Positions 25,417-34,217 of a DNA stretch of 64,000 bases are shown piece after piece. The DNA is from Firm-04 sp964463355 (GTDB lineage: Bacteria > Bacillota > Clostridia > Oscillospirales > Ruminococcaceae): the NCBI GenBank assembly GCA_964463355.1, contig CAYXBP010000007.1:26487-90486 (forward strand), in the 5' to 3' direction. How positions within the stretch are numbered: position 1 is the first letter of the stretch; each line of letters starts with the position of its first letter. The notes under the pieces were generated by a model, which was given only the letters and a program-made list of their open reading frames with translations, was not told the DNA's origin and ran no database searches. Both the position numbers and the translations under genes were made by a program.

Positions 25417-26749
25417 CCGATTGCGCGGCATGGGGCATGTGTTCCGTTTTTCAGTACAGCAGCATTACGCCATGAAGGGCGTGAAAATTCTGCTGCTGAT
25501 GCTGTTTGTTCTCGCTGTGGTCACGCTCCCCATTGCAAGATTATTCATGCGCGGTAATACGGATGCCACGGTGGAAAGCACCGATATCACCATGCTGTAC
25601 CTCCGCAATGAAACGGATATCCCCTTTGATGCGGCATATTTTCAGCAAGGTATTTACCAAGATATCGAAGTGATCGAAACTGCATCCGATAATGAAACCT
25701 TCGGGCAGCTTGTGGCAGAAACACAAGGCTGTATCGCTGTTGCCATTACCGCCGATGCGCAAACAGGGCTTGTAGCAGAAGGATTCTATTCTGCAAACTC
25801 TGCGCTGGACGAGTTTGATGTGGATTCCGTTACCGCTGCCGTTGCCGAAACACTGCGGCACAGTATGCTGACACTTGCCGATGTCAACAACACGCAAATG
25901 GAAATGCTGGATGCAGAAATCTATATGAAGGTGTCTGATCTTTCTGATTACCGCCCCGAAAATAACAACGGCGTGGATACTGCAACATTTGGCATGGTAT
26001 CAATCTATTACTCCATGCTGGTGATGATCATGGGTTCGCTTGCGATGGGCTATATCTTCCAATTGTGCGTTGATGAGAAATCCTCCAAGCTGGTGGAACT
26101 GCTAATGGTGAGTGTTTCCCCTGCCGCACTGCTCTTTGGCAAGATTCTTGCGGTAACGCTGTTTATTACTGTAGGCTTTGCCGTGGCACTGATCGGTCTT
26201 GGCATATCCTATTTCGTTGCGAAAGCCACTGGCAGTATGCAGTTTCTTACAACGCTCGCCGATGCTGTGTTCATCACCAATATTTTCAACGAAGTGAATG
26301 TCGGCACACTGGTCATCATGCTGATCTCTGTATTCATCGGATATGCTACCATTGCGCTATTTTGCAGTATCCCTGCCGCTTGCTGTTCAAGGAATGAGGA
26401 TATCCAAACAGTAAGCATCTATACGGTACTGTTTATCATGGTGGGGTATTTTGCTGGCTCTTTTGTGCCGATGTTTGAAAGCCCTGCGGCGGATATGTTC
26501 TTCTCTCTATGCCCATATTTTTCAATCTTTATGGCACCGGCAAACTATCTCTGTGGGAAGCTGAGTCTGCCTCTGCTCATCGTTTCGTGGATTCTTTCCA
26601 TTGCATTTATGCTGGTGCTACTGATGATCGCCGACAAGGTCTACCATATGATGATCCTGTACAGAGGCGCACCGCCCAAACTGAAAAACCTCGTTCGTAT
26701 GTGGAAACAGGATCAGACCATCAAGGAGGTGCCCCATGAAAAAACGTAA
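25403..26749 (+). CDS. ABC transporter permease 1, NatB-like
   Basis: This 448-residue permease has an N-terminal transmembrane helix (about 24-47), a large extracytoplasmic domain (about 50-210) and five or six C-terminal helices. The layout is that of ABC-2/NatB permeases. The signature region EKSSKLVELLMVSVSPAALLFGKIL is the conserved helix-linking segment of NatB-like proteins. The start is the ATG at 25403, inside the end of the ATPase gene. It overlaps the second permease by 14 bp, so the three subunits are translated in a coupled way. Long extracytoplasmic domains could contribute to substrate recognition. Confidence 0.88.
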   Translation: MKLNNRLRGMGHVFRFSVQQHYAMKGVKILLLMLFVLAVVTLPIARLFMRGNTDATVESTDITMLYLRNETDIPFDAAYFQQGIYQDIEVIETASDNETFGQLVAETQGCIAVAITADAQTGLVAEGFYSANSALDEFDVDSVTAAVAETLRHSMLTLADVNNTQMEMLDAEIYMKVSDLSDYRPENNNGVDTATFGMVSIYYSMLVMIMGSLAMGYIFQLCVDEKSSKLVELLMVSVSPAALLFGKILAVTLFITVGFAVALIGLGISYFVAKATGSMQFLTTLADAVFITNIFNEVNVGTLVIMLISVFIGYATIALFCSIPAACCSRNEDIQTVSIYTVLFIMVGYFAGSFVPMFESPAADMFFSLCPYFSIFMAPANYLCGKLSLPLLIVSWILSIAFMLVLLMIADKVYHMMILYRGAPPKLKNLVRMWKQDQTIKEVPHEKT

Positions 26750-28115
26750 TGCAATGAAGGGTTCATTCCGCATTTTCTGCTTCACACTGCGGCAGTGCTG
26801 TACGCAAAGCGCGTGGCTTGTTACCACGCTTCTCCTCGGTGTGCTTCTACTTGTCGGCATTCCTCTGATGCTTTGGCTCGTTGTGAAACTTGATGACGGC
26901 AATAAGGCAGATGTGCAACAGCCCGTCCGCATGGTATATATCTGCGATGAAACCACGGGCACCGCTGATTATTCTGCACTGCGACAGAACGAGGACGATC
27001 CCATCACCTACACGCTGATGCCCGATTTTGTCAGCGCAAAAGATGCACTGAAACAAGCTGACCCTGATTCTTCTGCGCTGCTGCACATCACCCGTGGAGC
27101 AGAAGGCTACGCACTGACCCTTTGCCTTGCCGATGAAACATCCATCACCCAGGAGGAAGCATATGCTCTTGCTGATACCATTGAGGCAGCCTTTCCCATG
27201 ATTCTTGTGCAGAAAACACAGCTTACCCCCGAACAACTCAGCGTTTACGCCACCCCTGTGGTCAGCATCACGGGGCAACTCAATGCGGACGGTACCGCCG
27301 CAGAGAGCAAAGATATCGCAACCCGTATTGTTGAGTTTGCATTCCCGTTTTTTGTCATGATGCTGATGTACTTCATGGTGCTGTTTTATGGGCAGAGCGT
27401 GGCAAACAGCGTTCTGCTGGAGAAAACTTCCAAACTGATGGATACCATGCTCACGGCAGTACATCCCTTTGCATTGATCTTTGGCAAGCTATTTGCAGTA
27501 ACCTTCAGTGCATTCTTACAGATTCTTATTTGGCTGATCTCTGCGGTTTTTGGCTGTATCATCGGTATGCTTGCCACGCTCAATGCTGTGCCTGATACCA
27601 ATAACGCTGTTGTTACTACCCTCAACACCCTCAGCGAGAACTCCGCGATCTTCACCGCAAAGGGCATCGTGTCAGCGGTCATTTTTATCGGATTCGGCAT
27701 TCTGCTGTACTGCGCACTTTCCTCCATCAGCGGCGCACTGGCTTCCAAAGCGGAAGATCTTGGCAAAACCAACTATATCTATGTGCTGGTTTTGGTGTTC
27801 AGCTTCTTCATGTGCTTCGCCTCCCCCGAAACCACCAACACCATGATCTCCACTGCGCCGTGGCTCAACTACTTCCCGTTCACCGCGATTCTGGTGGTGC
27901 CTGGTCAGCTGCTGCTCGGGCAGATGAATGCCCTGCAAACTGTGGTTTCTACAGTGATTATGCTCGTTTCTATTGTGGTAATCATTTGGATTGCCGCAGC
28001 GATTTATCGACTGATGGTGCTGTATCGTGGCAATGTTCCCACCATAAAGACGCTGCTTGCAATGATGAAAAAATCCCCGGAAGCCGATGCACACAATGAG
28101 AATCAGGCTTCATAA
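26736..28115 (+). CDS. ABC transporter permease 2, NatB-like
   Basis: The 459-residue permease mirrors permease 1: an N-terminal helix near 28-50, a large outer domain, then helices from about 205 onwards. The conserved segment LLEKTSKLMDTMLTAVHPFALIFGKLF is the counterpart of that in permease 1. The two permeases are divergent and probably form a heterodimer with two copies of the ATPase. The start at 26736 overlaps the previous stop by 14 bp. An upstream GGAGG site is present in the end of permease 1. The C-terminal residues are hydrophilic. Translocated substrate is unknown. Confidence 0.88.
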   Translation: MKKRNAMKGSFRIFCFTLRQCCTQSAWLVTTLLLGVLLLVGIPLMLWLVVKLDDGNKADVQQPVRMVYICDETTGTADYSALRQNEDDPITYTLMPDFVSAKDALKQADPDSSALLHITRGAEGYALTLCLADETSITQEEAYALADTIEAAFPMILVQKTQLTPEQLSVYATPVVSITGQLNADGTAAESKDIATRIVEFAFPFFVMMLMYFMVLFYGQSVANSVLLEKTSKLMDTMLTAVHPFALIFGKLFAVTFSAFLQILIWLISAVFGCIIGMLATLNAVPDTNNAVVTTLNTLSENSAIFTAKGIVSAVIFIGFGILLYCALSSISGALASKAEDLGKTNYIYVLVLVFSFFMCFASPETTNTMISTAPWLNYFPFTAILVVPGQLLLGQMNALQTVVSTVIMLVSIVVIIWIAAAIYRLMVLYRGNVPTIKTLLAMMKKSPEADAHNENQAS

Positions 28116-28135
28116 ACTATACACAGAAATTTCAC

Positions 28136-28164
28136 TTGACATTTGCCAAGGCTTTGTGTATAAT
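28136..28164 (+). promoter_or_regulatory. consensus sigma-A promoter for the cohesin-like lipoprotein
   Basis: TTGACA at 28136-28141 and TATAAT at 28159-28164 have a 17 bp spacer, a perfect consensus. It starts about 20 bp after the permease stop, so the lipoprotein is probably expressed strongly and independently of the exporter. Confidence 0.92.
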
Positions 28165-28225
28165 AGAATGAGTATGTGAGTGCCACATCGCAATGAATTG
28201 CAAATACTGAAAGGAGATTCTGAAA

Positions 28226-29020
28226 ATGAATCGTTTCTTCAAACAATTGGTCGCCGTCGCACTGGTAGGCGCAATGGCTCTGCCTGCCGTGAGCTGTAGC
28301 AAGGATGAAAAATCCAACGCCGATGTTTCTGGTGTTTCTACTGACAGCAACGGCATGGTCGGCTTTGACCTCACCCTGACACCCGACCCCACAATCTCCC
28401 CTGAGCAAACTACCGCCCCTGCTGTCACTACCACTGTGGACGCAAACGGTAATATCTACGCAAACCAAACTGATATCAACGGTAGCATCGTCACAACAGA
28501 TGGCGGCGCAGCTGTAACTGAGCTATACACTGGTACCACACTGGCAACCTCCTACGCAGAGCAGAACTACCAGCCCAAAGAGCAGAACTATCAGGCACTG
28601 TGGCTGGATATGTCACAGAAAAAGGATTTCGTTTTCGATGGTCAGTTCCTTGTGTTCAATGCCAAAATCGCCGATAATGCGCCAGATGGCATCTACCCCA
28701 TCAACATCTTCCACACCGATTTTGCAAACTATGACGCAAAGTCGCTTGAAGTCAGCACCAATGTCGGATATGTCTGCGTTAACGCCACAGCACCGCAAAC
28801 CGAAAAGGTCATTGGCAAGGGTCTGACAGTCACCGCCAATACCGTCAGTGGCAAACCTGGCGATACCGTACAGATCGTTTTTGAGCTGGACAACAACCCT
28901 GGTTTCTGCGGCTTCAACTTCATGTTCAACTATGATGGCAACGTAATCTCTATCAGCGAAGGCGGCGCAGGTAAGGATTTTGCCACACGCGCAAATCTCA
29001 CTGCCCACGAGTTGAAGTGA
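28226..29020 (+). CDS. lipoprotein with cohesin-like half-domains in reversed order
   Basis: The 264-residue lipoprotein has a signal peptide with lipobox AVSC (Cys 24) and a Thr/Ser-rich region. Residues about 122-187 resemble the second half of a type I cohesin (DGQFLVFNAKI, then APDGIYPINI and a final strand GYVCVNA). Residues about 200-252 resemble the first half (VSGKPGDTVQIVFEL, then GFCGFNFMFNYDGNVISI). In normal cohesins the second pattern precedes the first. The protein ends after it. A circularly permuted cohesin or two half-domains that pair between molecules would fit. Homology is by eye. An AAGGAG site precedes the ATG. A terminator follows. It could tether dockerin proteins to the membrane. 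Confidence 0.75.
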   Translation: MNRFFKQLVAVALVGAMALPAVSCSKDEKSNADVSGVSTDSNGMVGFDLTLTPDPTISPEQTTAPAVTTTVDANGNIYANQTDINGSIVTTDGGAAVTELYTGTTLATSYAEQNYQPKEQNYQALWLDMSQKKDFVFDGQFLVFNAKIADNAPDGIYPINIFHTDFANYDAKSLEVSTNVGYVCVNATAPQTEKVIGKGLTVTANTVSGKPGDTVQIVFELDNNPGFCGFNFMFNYDGNVISISEGGAGKDFATRANLTAHELK

Positions 29021-29046
29021 TTCTACTCACATCAATATGCATTGAT

Positions 29047-29086
29047 CAGCCGCTTTTGCAACAATGCAGAGGCGGCTGTTTTTTTC
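29047..29086 (+). terminator. terminator of the cohesin-like lipoprotein gene
   Basis: The stem CAGCCGC/GCGGCTG is followed by seven T residues. Confidence 0.88.
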
Positions 29087-29121
29087 TTTGCATTTATTGT
29101 ACACCTCTTTATTTGCTACAC

Positions 29122-29163
29122 AAAAACCGTACCTCCGATACTGCATCGGAGATACGGTTTTTT
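29122..29163. terminator. terminator of the asparagine-synthetase-like gene
   Basis: The stem AAAACCGTA...TACGGTTTT with an inner CCGAT/ATCGG helix lies 17 bp after the leftward gene's stop. Runs of A and T allow it to work in both directions. Confidence 0.82.
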
Positions 29164-29179
29164 ATGATTATACGGCATT

Positions 29180-30718
29180 TTAGCGTTTTAAGAAATACTC
29201 CTCGTACCAGACAAGGAAGGTGTAGATTGTCCAAATCTTGCGCCATAGATCAGAATTGCCTTCGATGTATTCCTGGAATATCGCCGCAATTTCGTCCATA
29301 TGGAAGAATTTGGCAGCAATATCGCTTTGCAGCAGACGGCGCACATCGGCATTATAACGTTCATCGGCAAGCCATATCCGAATGGGCACAATAAATCCCA
29401 GCTTCTTGCGAAAAGCAATCTCATCGGGCAGCACCTTCGCAGCGGCGTTACGCAGGGCAATCTTATTTTGCCCATCTGCCACCTTGTAGCAAGAGGGCAT
29501 ACGGGATGCAATATCAAACACACGGCGGTCTGTCATTGGCATACGCACTTCCAGACCAACAGCCGTACTCATTTTATCTACATTCAGGTAGATGTCGCCC
29601 TCGAGCCAAAGCTGAATATCCACATCGGACATTTTGGAGAGCGGGTCGATGCCCTCGTTTTCCGCATAAATCTCACGAGCGAGGTCGATGGGCAGCACAG
29701 TGGGATCATAGTGCAGCATCAAGCGTTGTTTCTCGTCCTCTTTCATGATATTGGTATTACCCACGTAGAAATTCTTTAAATTGTCGCCATACACCTCCGC
29801 GCGGGCATACATATTGTAGCCGCCGAAGAATTCATCGGCACCCTCACCAGAATAGCAAAGCTTGGTATGCTTGGCTGTCTCGCGGCAGCCAATGGCAAAT
29901 GCAATAGCAGAGGCATCGCCCAAGGGCTGCTCCATATTGTACATCACAAAGGGCACAATCGCAAAGAACTGCTCGGGGGTTACAAGGCAGCGGTTACAGG
30001 CTCTGCCAAGGAGATCTGCGGTTTGCTTTGCTAGCACAGATTCATCAAAGCGTTCTTCCTCGTAGCCACAGGTATTGGCAGCCTTCACATCGGAGAGCGC
30101 AAGCACATAGGAGGAATCCACGCCACCAGAAAGGAAAGACTCTGCTGTTTCATGCGGTTCTTTGACCTCCTGCATCATCTGCTGCATGGTTTGGTGAATC
30201 TCATCTGCCCATTGCTCCAAGGTTGGTTGCATATCGGGGTGAAACTCGGGTTTCCAGTAACGGGTAATGGTAAGCTTTCCATCTTTCAGCACCAGACACC
30301 GTCCAGGCAACAGTTTTTTCAGCCCTGTAAAAAAGGTTTCCTCCCCCGCAGTATAGGTCATGGTGAGGTAGTATTGCAGCATCTTCTCATTCAGCTGCTT
30401 CACAAAGCCCTCCTGCTCCATGATCGTACGAATCATAGTACCGCAGAGAAATTTCCCATCTTCGGTAATGTAATAATAAAAGGGCTTCGTGCCAAACTGG
30501 TCACGAATACATACGACAGCACTCTGTTCGGGATCCCACAAGGCAAAAGCAAACATTCCGTAAAGATGATTCCCCATTTCGGTACCCCACATCTCGTATG
30601 CCTTTTGCAGAATCTGTACTTCACGCTCTGCACGGGGCAGGGTATCGTCGATTCCAAGTTCTGCGCAAAGTGCCGCATGATTACGAATATGTCCTCTGTA
30701 TTCTTTAATTTCTACCAT
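29180..30718 (-). CDS. asparagine-synthetase-B-like protein lacking the glutaminase cysteine
   Basis: The 512-residue protein has an intact synthetase domain with the PP-loop SGGVDSS and SGEGADEFFGGY. Its N-terminal Ntn-hydrolase region starts late: MVEIKEYRGHIRNHAAL corresponds to the middle of a normal AsnB glutaminase domain. The usual Met-Cys-Gly start with the nucleophile Cys is missing. The ATG at 30718 has a GAGGTG site seven bases upstream, and upstream in-frame codons show no Cys-Gly start. The enzyme would need free ammonia or another amidotransferase, or it modifies another substrate. Promoter at 30791-30819. Length is about 40 residues less than clostridial AsnB. Confidence 0.85.
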   Translation of the reverse strand: MVEIKEYRGHIRNHAALCAELGIDDTLPRAEREVQILQKAYEMWGTEMGNHLYGMFAFALWDPEQSAVVCIRDQFGTKPFYYYITEDGKFLCGTMIRTIMEQEGFVKQLNEKMLQYYLTMTYTAGEETFFTGLKKLLPGRCLVLKDGKLTITRYWKPEFHPDMQPTLEQWADEIHQTMQQMMQEVKEPHETAESFLSGGVDSSYVLALSDVKAANTCGYEEERFDESVLAKQTADLLGRACNRCLVTPEQFFAIVPFVMYNMEQPLGDASAIAFAIGCRETAKHTKLCYSGEGADEFFGGYNMYARAEVYGDNLKNFYVGNTNIMKEDEKQRLMLHYDPTVLPIDLAREIYAENEGIDPLSKMSDVDIQLWLEGDIYLNVDKMSTAVGLEVRMPMTDRRVFDIASRMPSCYKVADGQNKIALRNAAAKVLPDEIAFRKKLGFIVPIRIWLADERYNADVRRLLQSDIAAKFFHMDEIAAIFQEYIEGNSDLWRKIWTIYTFLVWYEEYFLKR

Positions 30719-30790
30719 AGCAACGCACCTCATATCGTATTGGTTTTCTGCTTTCATGATATGCAATTTCCAACAATTCCATACGCGAAT

Positions 30791-30819
30791 ATTGTAGCAC
30801 ATCGTCATGAAATTGTCAA
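30791..30819 (-). promoter_or_regulatory. promoter for the asparagine-synthetase-like gene
   Basis: On the minus strand TTGACA (30819-30814) and TACAAT (30796-30791) are separated by 17 bp. The start of transcription near 30784 lies upstream of the chosen ATG at 30718. Confidence 0.82.
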
Positions 30820-30946
30820 TCATTTTTTAATGCAGCAGTGGCAATTGAAAGCATCTTTAAACAGCAAGCGGTAAAATCTGCCTGCGTAACATCTGCATTT
30901 TTTCCGATTTACAACATATGCTATCCTCCGAAAAGGAGGGATCGCC

Positions 30947-33097
30947 ATGGAAACAGATCAGAAAAAGCTGCAAAAGATCTACGCACCCTTAAGCGGTACG
31001 GTCATTCCGCTGGAAAAAGTACCCGACCCTGTATTCGCTGAAAAAACACTTGGCGACGGCTGTGCCATTGTGCCTACAGACGGAAGAATCTACGCACCCA
31101 TTGAGGGTACTGTAACTTCTGTTGCAGAATCCAGGCACGCCTATGGGATCACCGCAGCAGGAGGCGAAAGTGTTCTCATACATTTTGGACTGGAAACCGT
31201 ATCGCTTGGGGGAGAATGCTTTGTTTCCCATGTGCAAAATGGCGACCATGTGAAGATCGGTGACCTGCTTGCCGAAGCTGATATGGATAAGATCAAGCGT
31301 CAGGGGCTTACGGTCATTACACCAGTGATTGTATGTGATGAGAAAAGAATCGGCAAAATCACGGCGGCGACAGGCGGTATTGTACACGGCAAGGAGCTGC
31401 TTCGTATTCATTACAATGAGAAACGCGCTCCTTCAGCAAGTTCATCCCCTGCCCCTGCGAAAGAGTACGGTAAGCATTTTGATTTTCTGCAACGGCTTGG
31501 CAAGGTGCTGATGACGGTTATTGCGGTCATGCCTGCCGCTGGTCTGATGATCAGCATTGGAAAGCTGATTGCCATGGCGGGCAGCGATATTGCATTTCTG
31601 GCGGCGGCAGCAGCAGTTATGGAGGGCATTGGCTGGGCAATCATCGGCAACTTGCATATCCTGTTTGCAGTTGCCATTGGCGGCGCATGGGCAAAAGATC
31701 GCGCAGGTGGCGCATTTGCGGCATTAATCGCCTTTGTGCTGATCAACCGCATTACGGGTGCTTTTTTTGGTGTTACCGATGCCATGCTTGCAGATAGTGA
31801 AGCGGTTGCAACATCGTTGTTTGGACAGAAGATGCTTGTGAGCAGTTATTTCACCTCGGTGTTGGGTGCCCCTGCCCTGAACATGGGTGTTTTTGTTGGT
31901 ATTATTTCGGGGTTTTTAGGGGGAGCGGTCTACAATCGCTATTATAATTTTCGTAAACTGCCGGATGCGCTTTCATTTTTTAACGGCAAACGCTTTGTAC
32001 CGCTGGTGGTGATCCTTTGGTCGGTAATTGTTTCCGCAGTGCTTGCATTGATTTGGCCTCCAGTACAAACCGGCATCAATCAATTCGGTATCTGGATTGC
32101 AAATTCCGCTGATACCGCACCCATTCTCGCGCCCTTCCTCTATGGCACATTGGAACGTCTGTTGTTACCTTTTGGCCTGCATCATATGCTCACCATTCCC
32201 ATGAATTACACGGCGTTTGGCGGCACCTATGAAATTATGACAGGTGTCAGTGCAGGCACAACCGTATTCGGGCAAGATCCCCTCTGGCTTGCATGGATCA
32301 CCGACCTGATTCATTTGAAAGAAAGCGGCGACGCTGCGGCGTATTCCACCTTGCTGGAAAGTATTACTCCTGCACGCTTCAAGGTAGGACAAATGATTGG
32401 TGCAACGGGTTTATTGCCAGGTATTGCGCTTGGTATGTATCGCTGTATTGACAAAAGCCATCGTCGTAAAGCACGCTCCATGTTTGTATCAGCAACCTTA
32501 GCAGTGCTGCTTACTGGTGTAACAGAGCCACTGGAGTTTATGTTCATGTTTTGTGCCATGCCGCTGTATCTGGTGTATGCGGTATTGCAGGGGCTTGCAT
32601 TTGCCATGGCGGATATCCTTCCGCTGCGCTTACACTCTTTTGGCAATATCGAGCTTGCAACTCGTATTCCTATGAACCTGAAGGCTGGGCTGGGTGGTGA
32701 TATCATCGCATTCTTGATCACCTGTGCAGTGTTCTTCCTCATCGGTTATCTGGTAGCGTATGCTATGGTGCGCAAGTTTCGATTTGCGACCCCCGGAATG
32801 TCTGGCAACGAGATTGTAGAAATATCCGATGCGACAGCTGACAACGATGCTGACACAAAAGGCGACCCACTGGCGGAGCATATTATCGCGCTGCTGGGTG
32901 GCAGAGAAAACATCACACTGGTGGATGCCTGCATGACTCGACTGCGCATCACCGTGAAAGACAGCAGTAAAGTTGCCCCCGAAAACAAATGGAAATCCGC
33001 AGGGGCACTCAGCCTGATGATCAAGGGCAACGGCATACAGGCAGTGTATGGCACCAAAGCCGATGTTCTGAAATCTGATATCAACGATATCCTATGA
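30947..33097 (+). CDS. PTS glucose/maltose-family EIIABC, order A-C-B
   Basis: The 716-residue permease phosphorylates and imports a sugar. The EIIA-Glc domain covers residues 1-165, with the phospho-His at about 79 in VLIHFGLET. A Ser/Ala/Pro linker follows. The EIIC domain (about 180-600) has about ten membrane segments and the conserved GVTEPLEFMF motif. EIIB is at 620-716 with the phospho-Cys at about 662 (DACMTRLR). The A-C-B order differs from the C-B-A order of Bacillus PtsG. The ATG at 30947 has AAGGAGG upstream. The neighbour that overlaps its end is an EEP-family phosphatase, which suggests a disaccharide such as maltose. Confidence 0.92.
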   Translation: METDQKKLQKIYAPLSGTVIPLEKVPDPVFAEKTLGDGCAIVPTDGRIYAPIEGTVTSVAESRHAYGITAAGGESVLIHFGLETVSLGGECFVSHVQNGDHVKIGDLLAEADMDKIKRQGLTVITPVIVCDEKRIGKITAATGGIVHGKELLRIHYNEKRAPSASSSPAPAKEYGKHFDFLQRLGKVLMTVIAVMPAAGLMISIGKLIAMAGSDIAFLAAAAAVMEGIGWAIIGNLHILFAVAIGGAWAKDRAGGAFAALIAFVLINRITGAFFGVTDAMLADSEAVATSLFGQKMLVSSYFTSVLGAPALNMGVFVGIISGFLGGAVYNRYYNFRKLPDALSFFNGKRFVPLVVILWSVIVSAVLALIWPPVQTGINQFGIWIANSADTAPILAPFLYGTLERLLLPFGLHHMLTIPMNYTAFGGTYEIMTGVSAGTTVFGQDPLWLAWITDLIHLKESGDAAAYSTLLESITPARFKVGQMIGATGLLPGIALGMYRCIDKSHRRKARSMFVSATLAVLLTGVTEPLEFMFMFCAMPLYLVYAVLQGLAFAMADILPLRLHSFGNIELATRIPMNLKAGLGGDIIAFLITCAVFFLIGYLVAYAMVRKFRFATPGMSGNEIVEISDATADNDADTKGDPLAEHIIALLGGRENITLVDACMTRLRITVKDSSKVAPENKWKSAGALSLMIKGNGIQAVYGTKADVLKSDINDIL

Positions 33098-33948
33098 GGG
33101 CGCAGTTTTCTCTGCTTACGCTGAATGCACACAGCCATGCAGAACCCAACTATGCACGCAAGCTGCATCAATTTGTGCATGGTGCAGCAATTCTGCAACC
33201 AGATATCATCGCGCTGCAAGAGGCAAGCCAAACCTTTTCTGCACCTACTGTTACAAATCTGCAAAGATATACCCCCGCCGCTGAACACATTGCCATCGCA
33301 GAGGATAACCACGTGAAACGCATCGCGGAACTGCTGGCAACAAAGCAGTTGCATTATCACTGGACATGGTTACCGATCAAGCAAGCCTATGGTAATCTTA
33401 CAGAGGGCATTGCTCTGTTGAGCCGACTGCCGATACAGACGGTACGGTGGGGAGTCATCAGTCAAACCAATCATCCATCCGACTGGCGCAGACGAATGCT
33501 TTTGGGGATTCAGACAGCCGATACCGACGACACCTGGTATTTTTCCACCCACATGGCTAGATGGGATGATGCCGAGGACGGTTTTCGCTATCAATGGGAG
33601 AAAACAAAGGCACTGCTACCCAATGCTGGAACGCTTTGGCTGATGGGAGATTTCAACAATCCTGCGGAAAGACGTAATGAAGGCTATGATCTTATGACAA
33701 CGGGAGGCTGGCAAGATACTTTTGTTCTTGCAAAAGAAAAAGATAACGGCATTACAGTGCAGAAACCTATTGATGGTTGGCATGATATGAATCAAAGCAC
33801 CATGCGTATTGACCAGATCTGGTGCAGCCGCAACCAGGAAATCACACGCTCGATGGTGGTATTCAACGGCAACCCACTGCCCGTTGTATCGGATCACTAC
33901 GGCGTAATGGCAACTATGCTGCAAAACGGAAAGGAGCAATCTCTATGA
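33094..33948 (+). CDS. EEP-family phosphatase, MapP-like
   Basis: The 284-residue protein has the endonuclease/exonuclease/phosphatase fold. Motifs are LLTLNAHSH near the N-terminus, DIIALQEA with the metal-binding Glu, LMGDFNNPA and the final SDHYGVMA. It starts inside the end of the PTS permease gene (ATGA overlap) and ends overlapping HPr in the same way. In Enterococcus faecalis, MapP of this superfamily removes the phosphate from maltose-6'-phosphate imported by a PTS. By position, the same role is likely here. A nuclease role is possible from the fold alone, but would not fit the operon. Confidence 0.82.
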   Translation: MRAQFSLLTLNAHSHAEPNYARKLHQFVHGAAILQPDIIALQEASQTFSAPTVTNLQRYTPAAEHIAIAEDNHVKRIAELLATKQLHYHWTWLPIKQAYGNLTEGIALLSRLPIQTVRWGVISQTNHPSDWRRRMLLGIQTADTDDTWYFSTHMARWDDAEDGFRYQWEKTKALLPNAGTLWLMGDFNNPAERRNEGYDLMTTGGWQDTFVLAKEKDNGITVQKPIDGWHDMNQSTMRIDQIWCSRNQEITRSMVVFNGNPLPVVSDHYGVMATMLQNGKEQSL

Positions 33949-34202
33949 AATCCATCACATATCAAATCAAAGACCAGCAGGGCATTCACGCGCGCCCTGC
34001 TGGATTACTCGCCCAAAAAGCAAAAACATTTGAAAGTGAGATTACCATCGCTAAGAACGGCAACACTGCCAATTGTACACGACTGATGGCAGTGATGGGG
34101 CTAGGCATACGCTGTGGTGATACTATAACTATCACAGCAAAGGGCAATGATGAGGATGAGGCAATTGCTGGCATTAAGGCTTTTTTACAACAAAACCTGT
34201 AA
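33945..34202 (+). CDS. ptsH: PTS phosphocarrier HPr with Arg at position 46
   Basis: The 85-residue protein carries phosphate from EI to EIIA. The active-site His15 lies in GIHARPAG. At the position of the regulatory Ser46 the sequence reads NCTRLMAVMG, with Arg46 in place of Ser. HPr of most Firmicutes has the KSIMG motif, and HPr kinase phosphorylates Ser46 for catabolite repression with CcpA. This copy cannot be phosphorylated in that way. The start overlaps the EEP gene by 4 bp and has AAAGGAG upstream. A second HPr may exist outside the window. Confidence 0.95.
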   Translation: MKSITYQIKDQQGIHARPAGLLAQKAKTFESEITIAKNGNTANCTRLMAVMGLGIRCGDTITITAKGNDEDEAIAGIKAFLQQNL

Positions 34203-34217
34203 GCAAAGGGGCATGGC

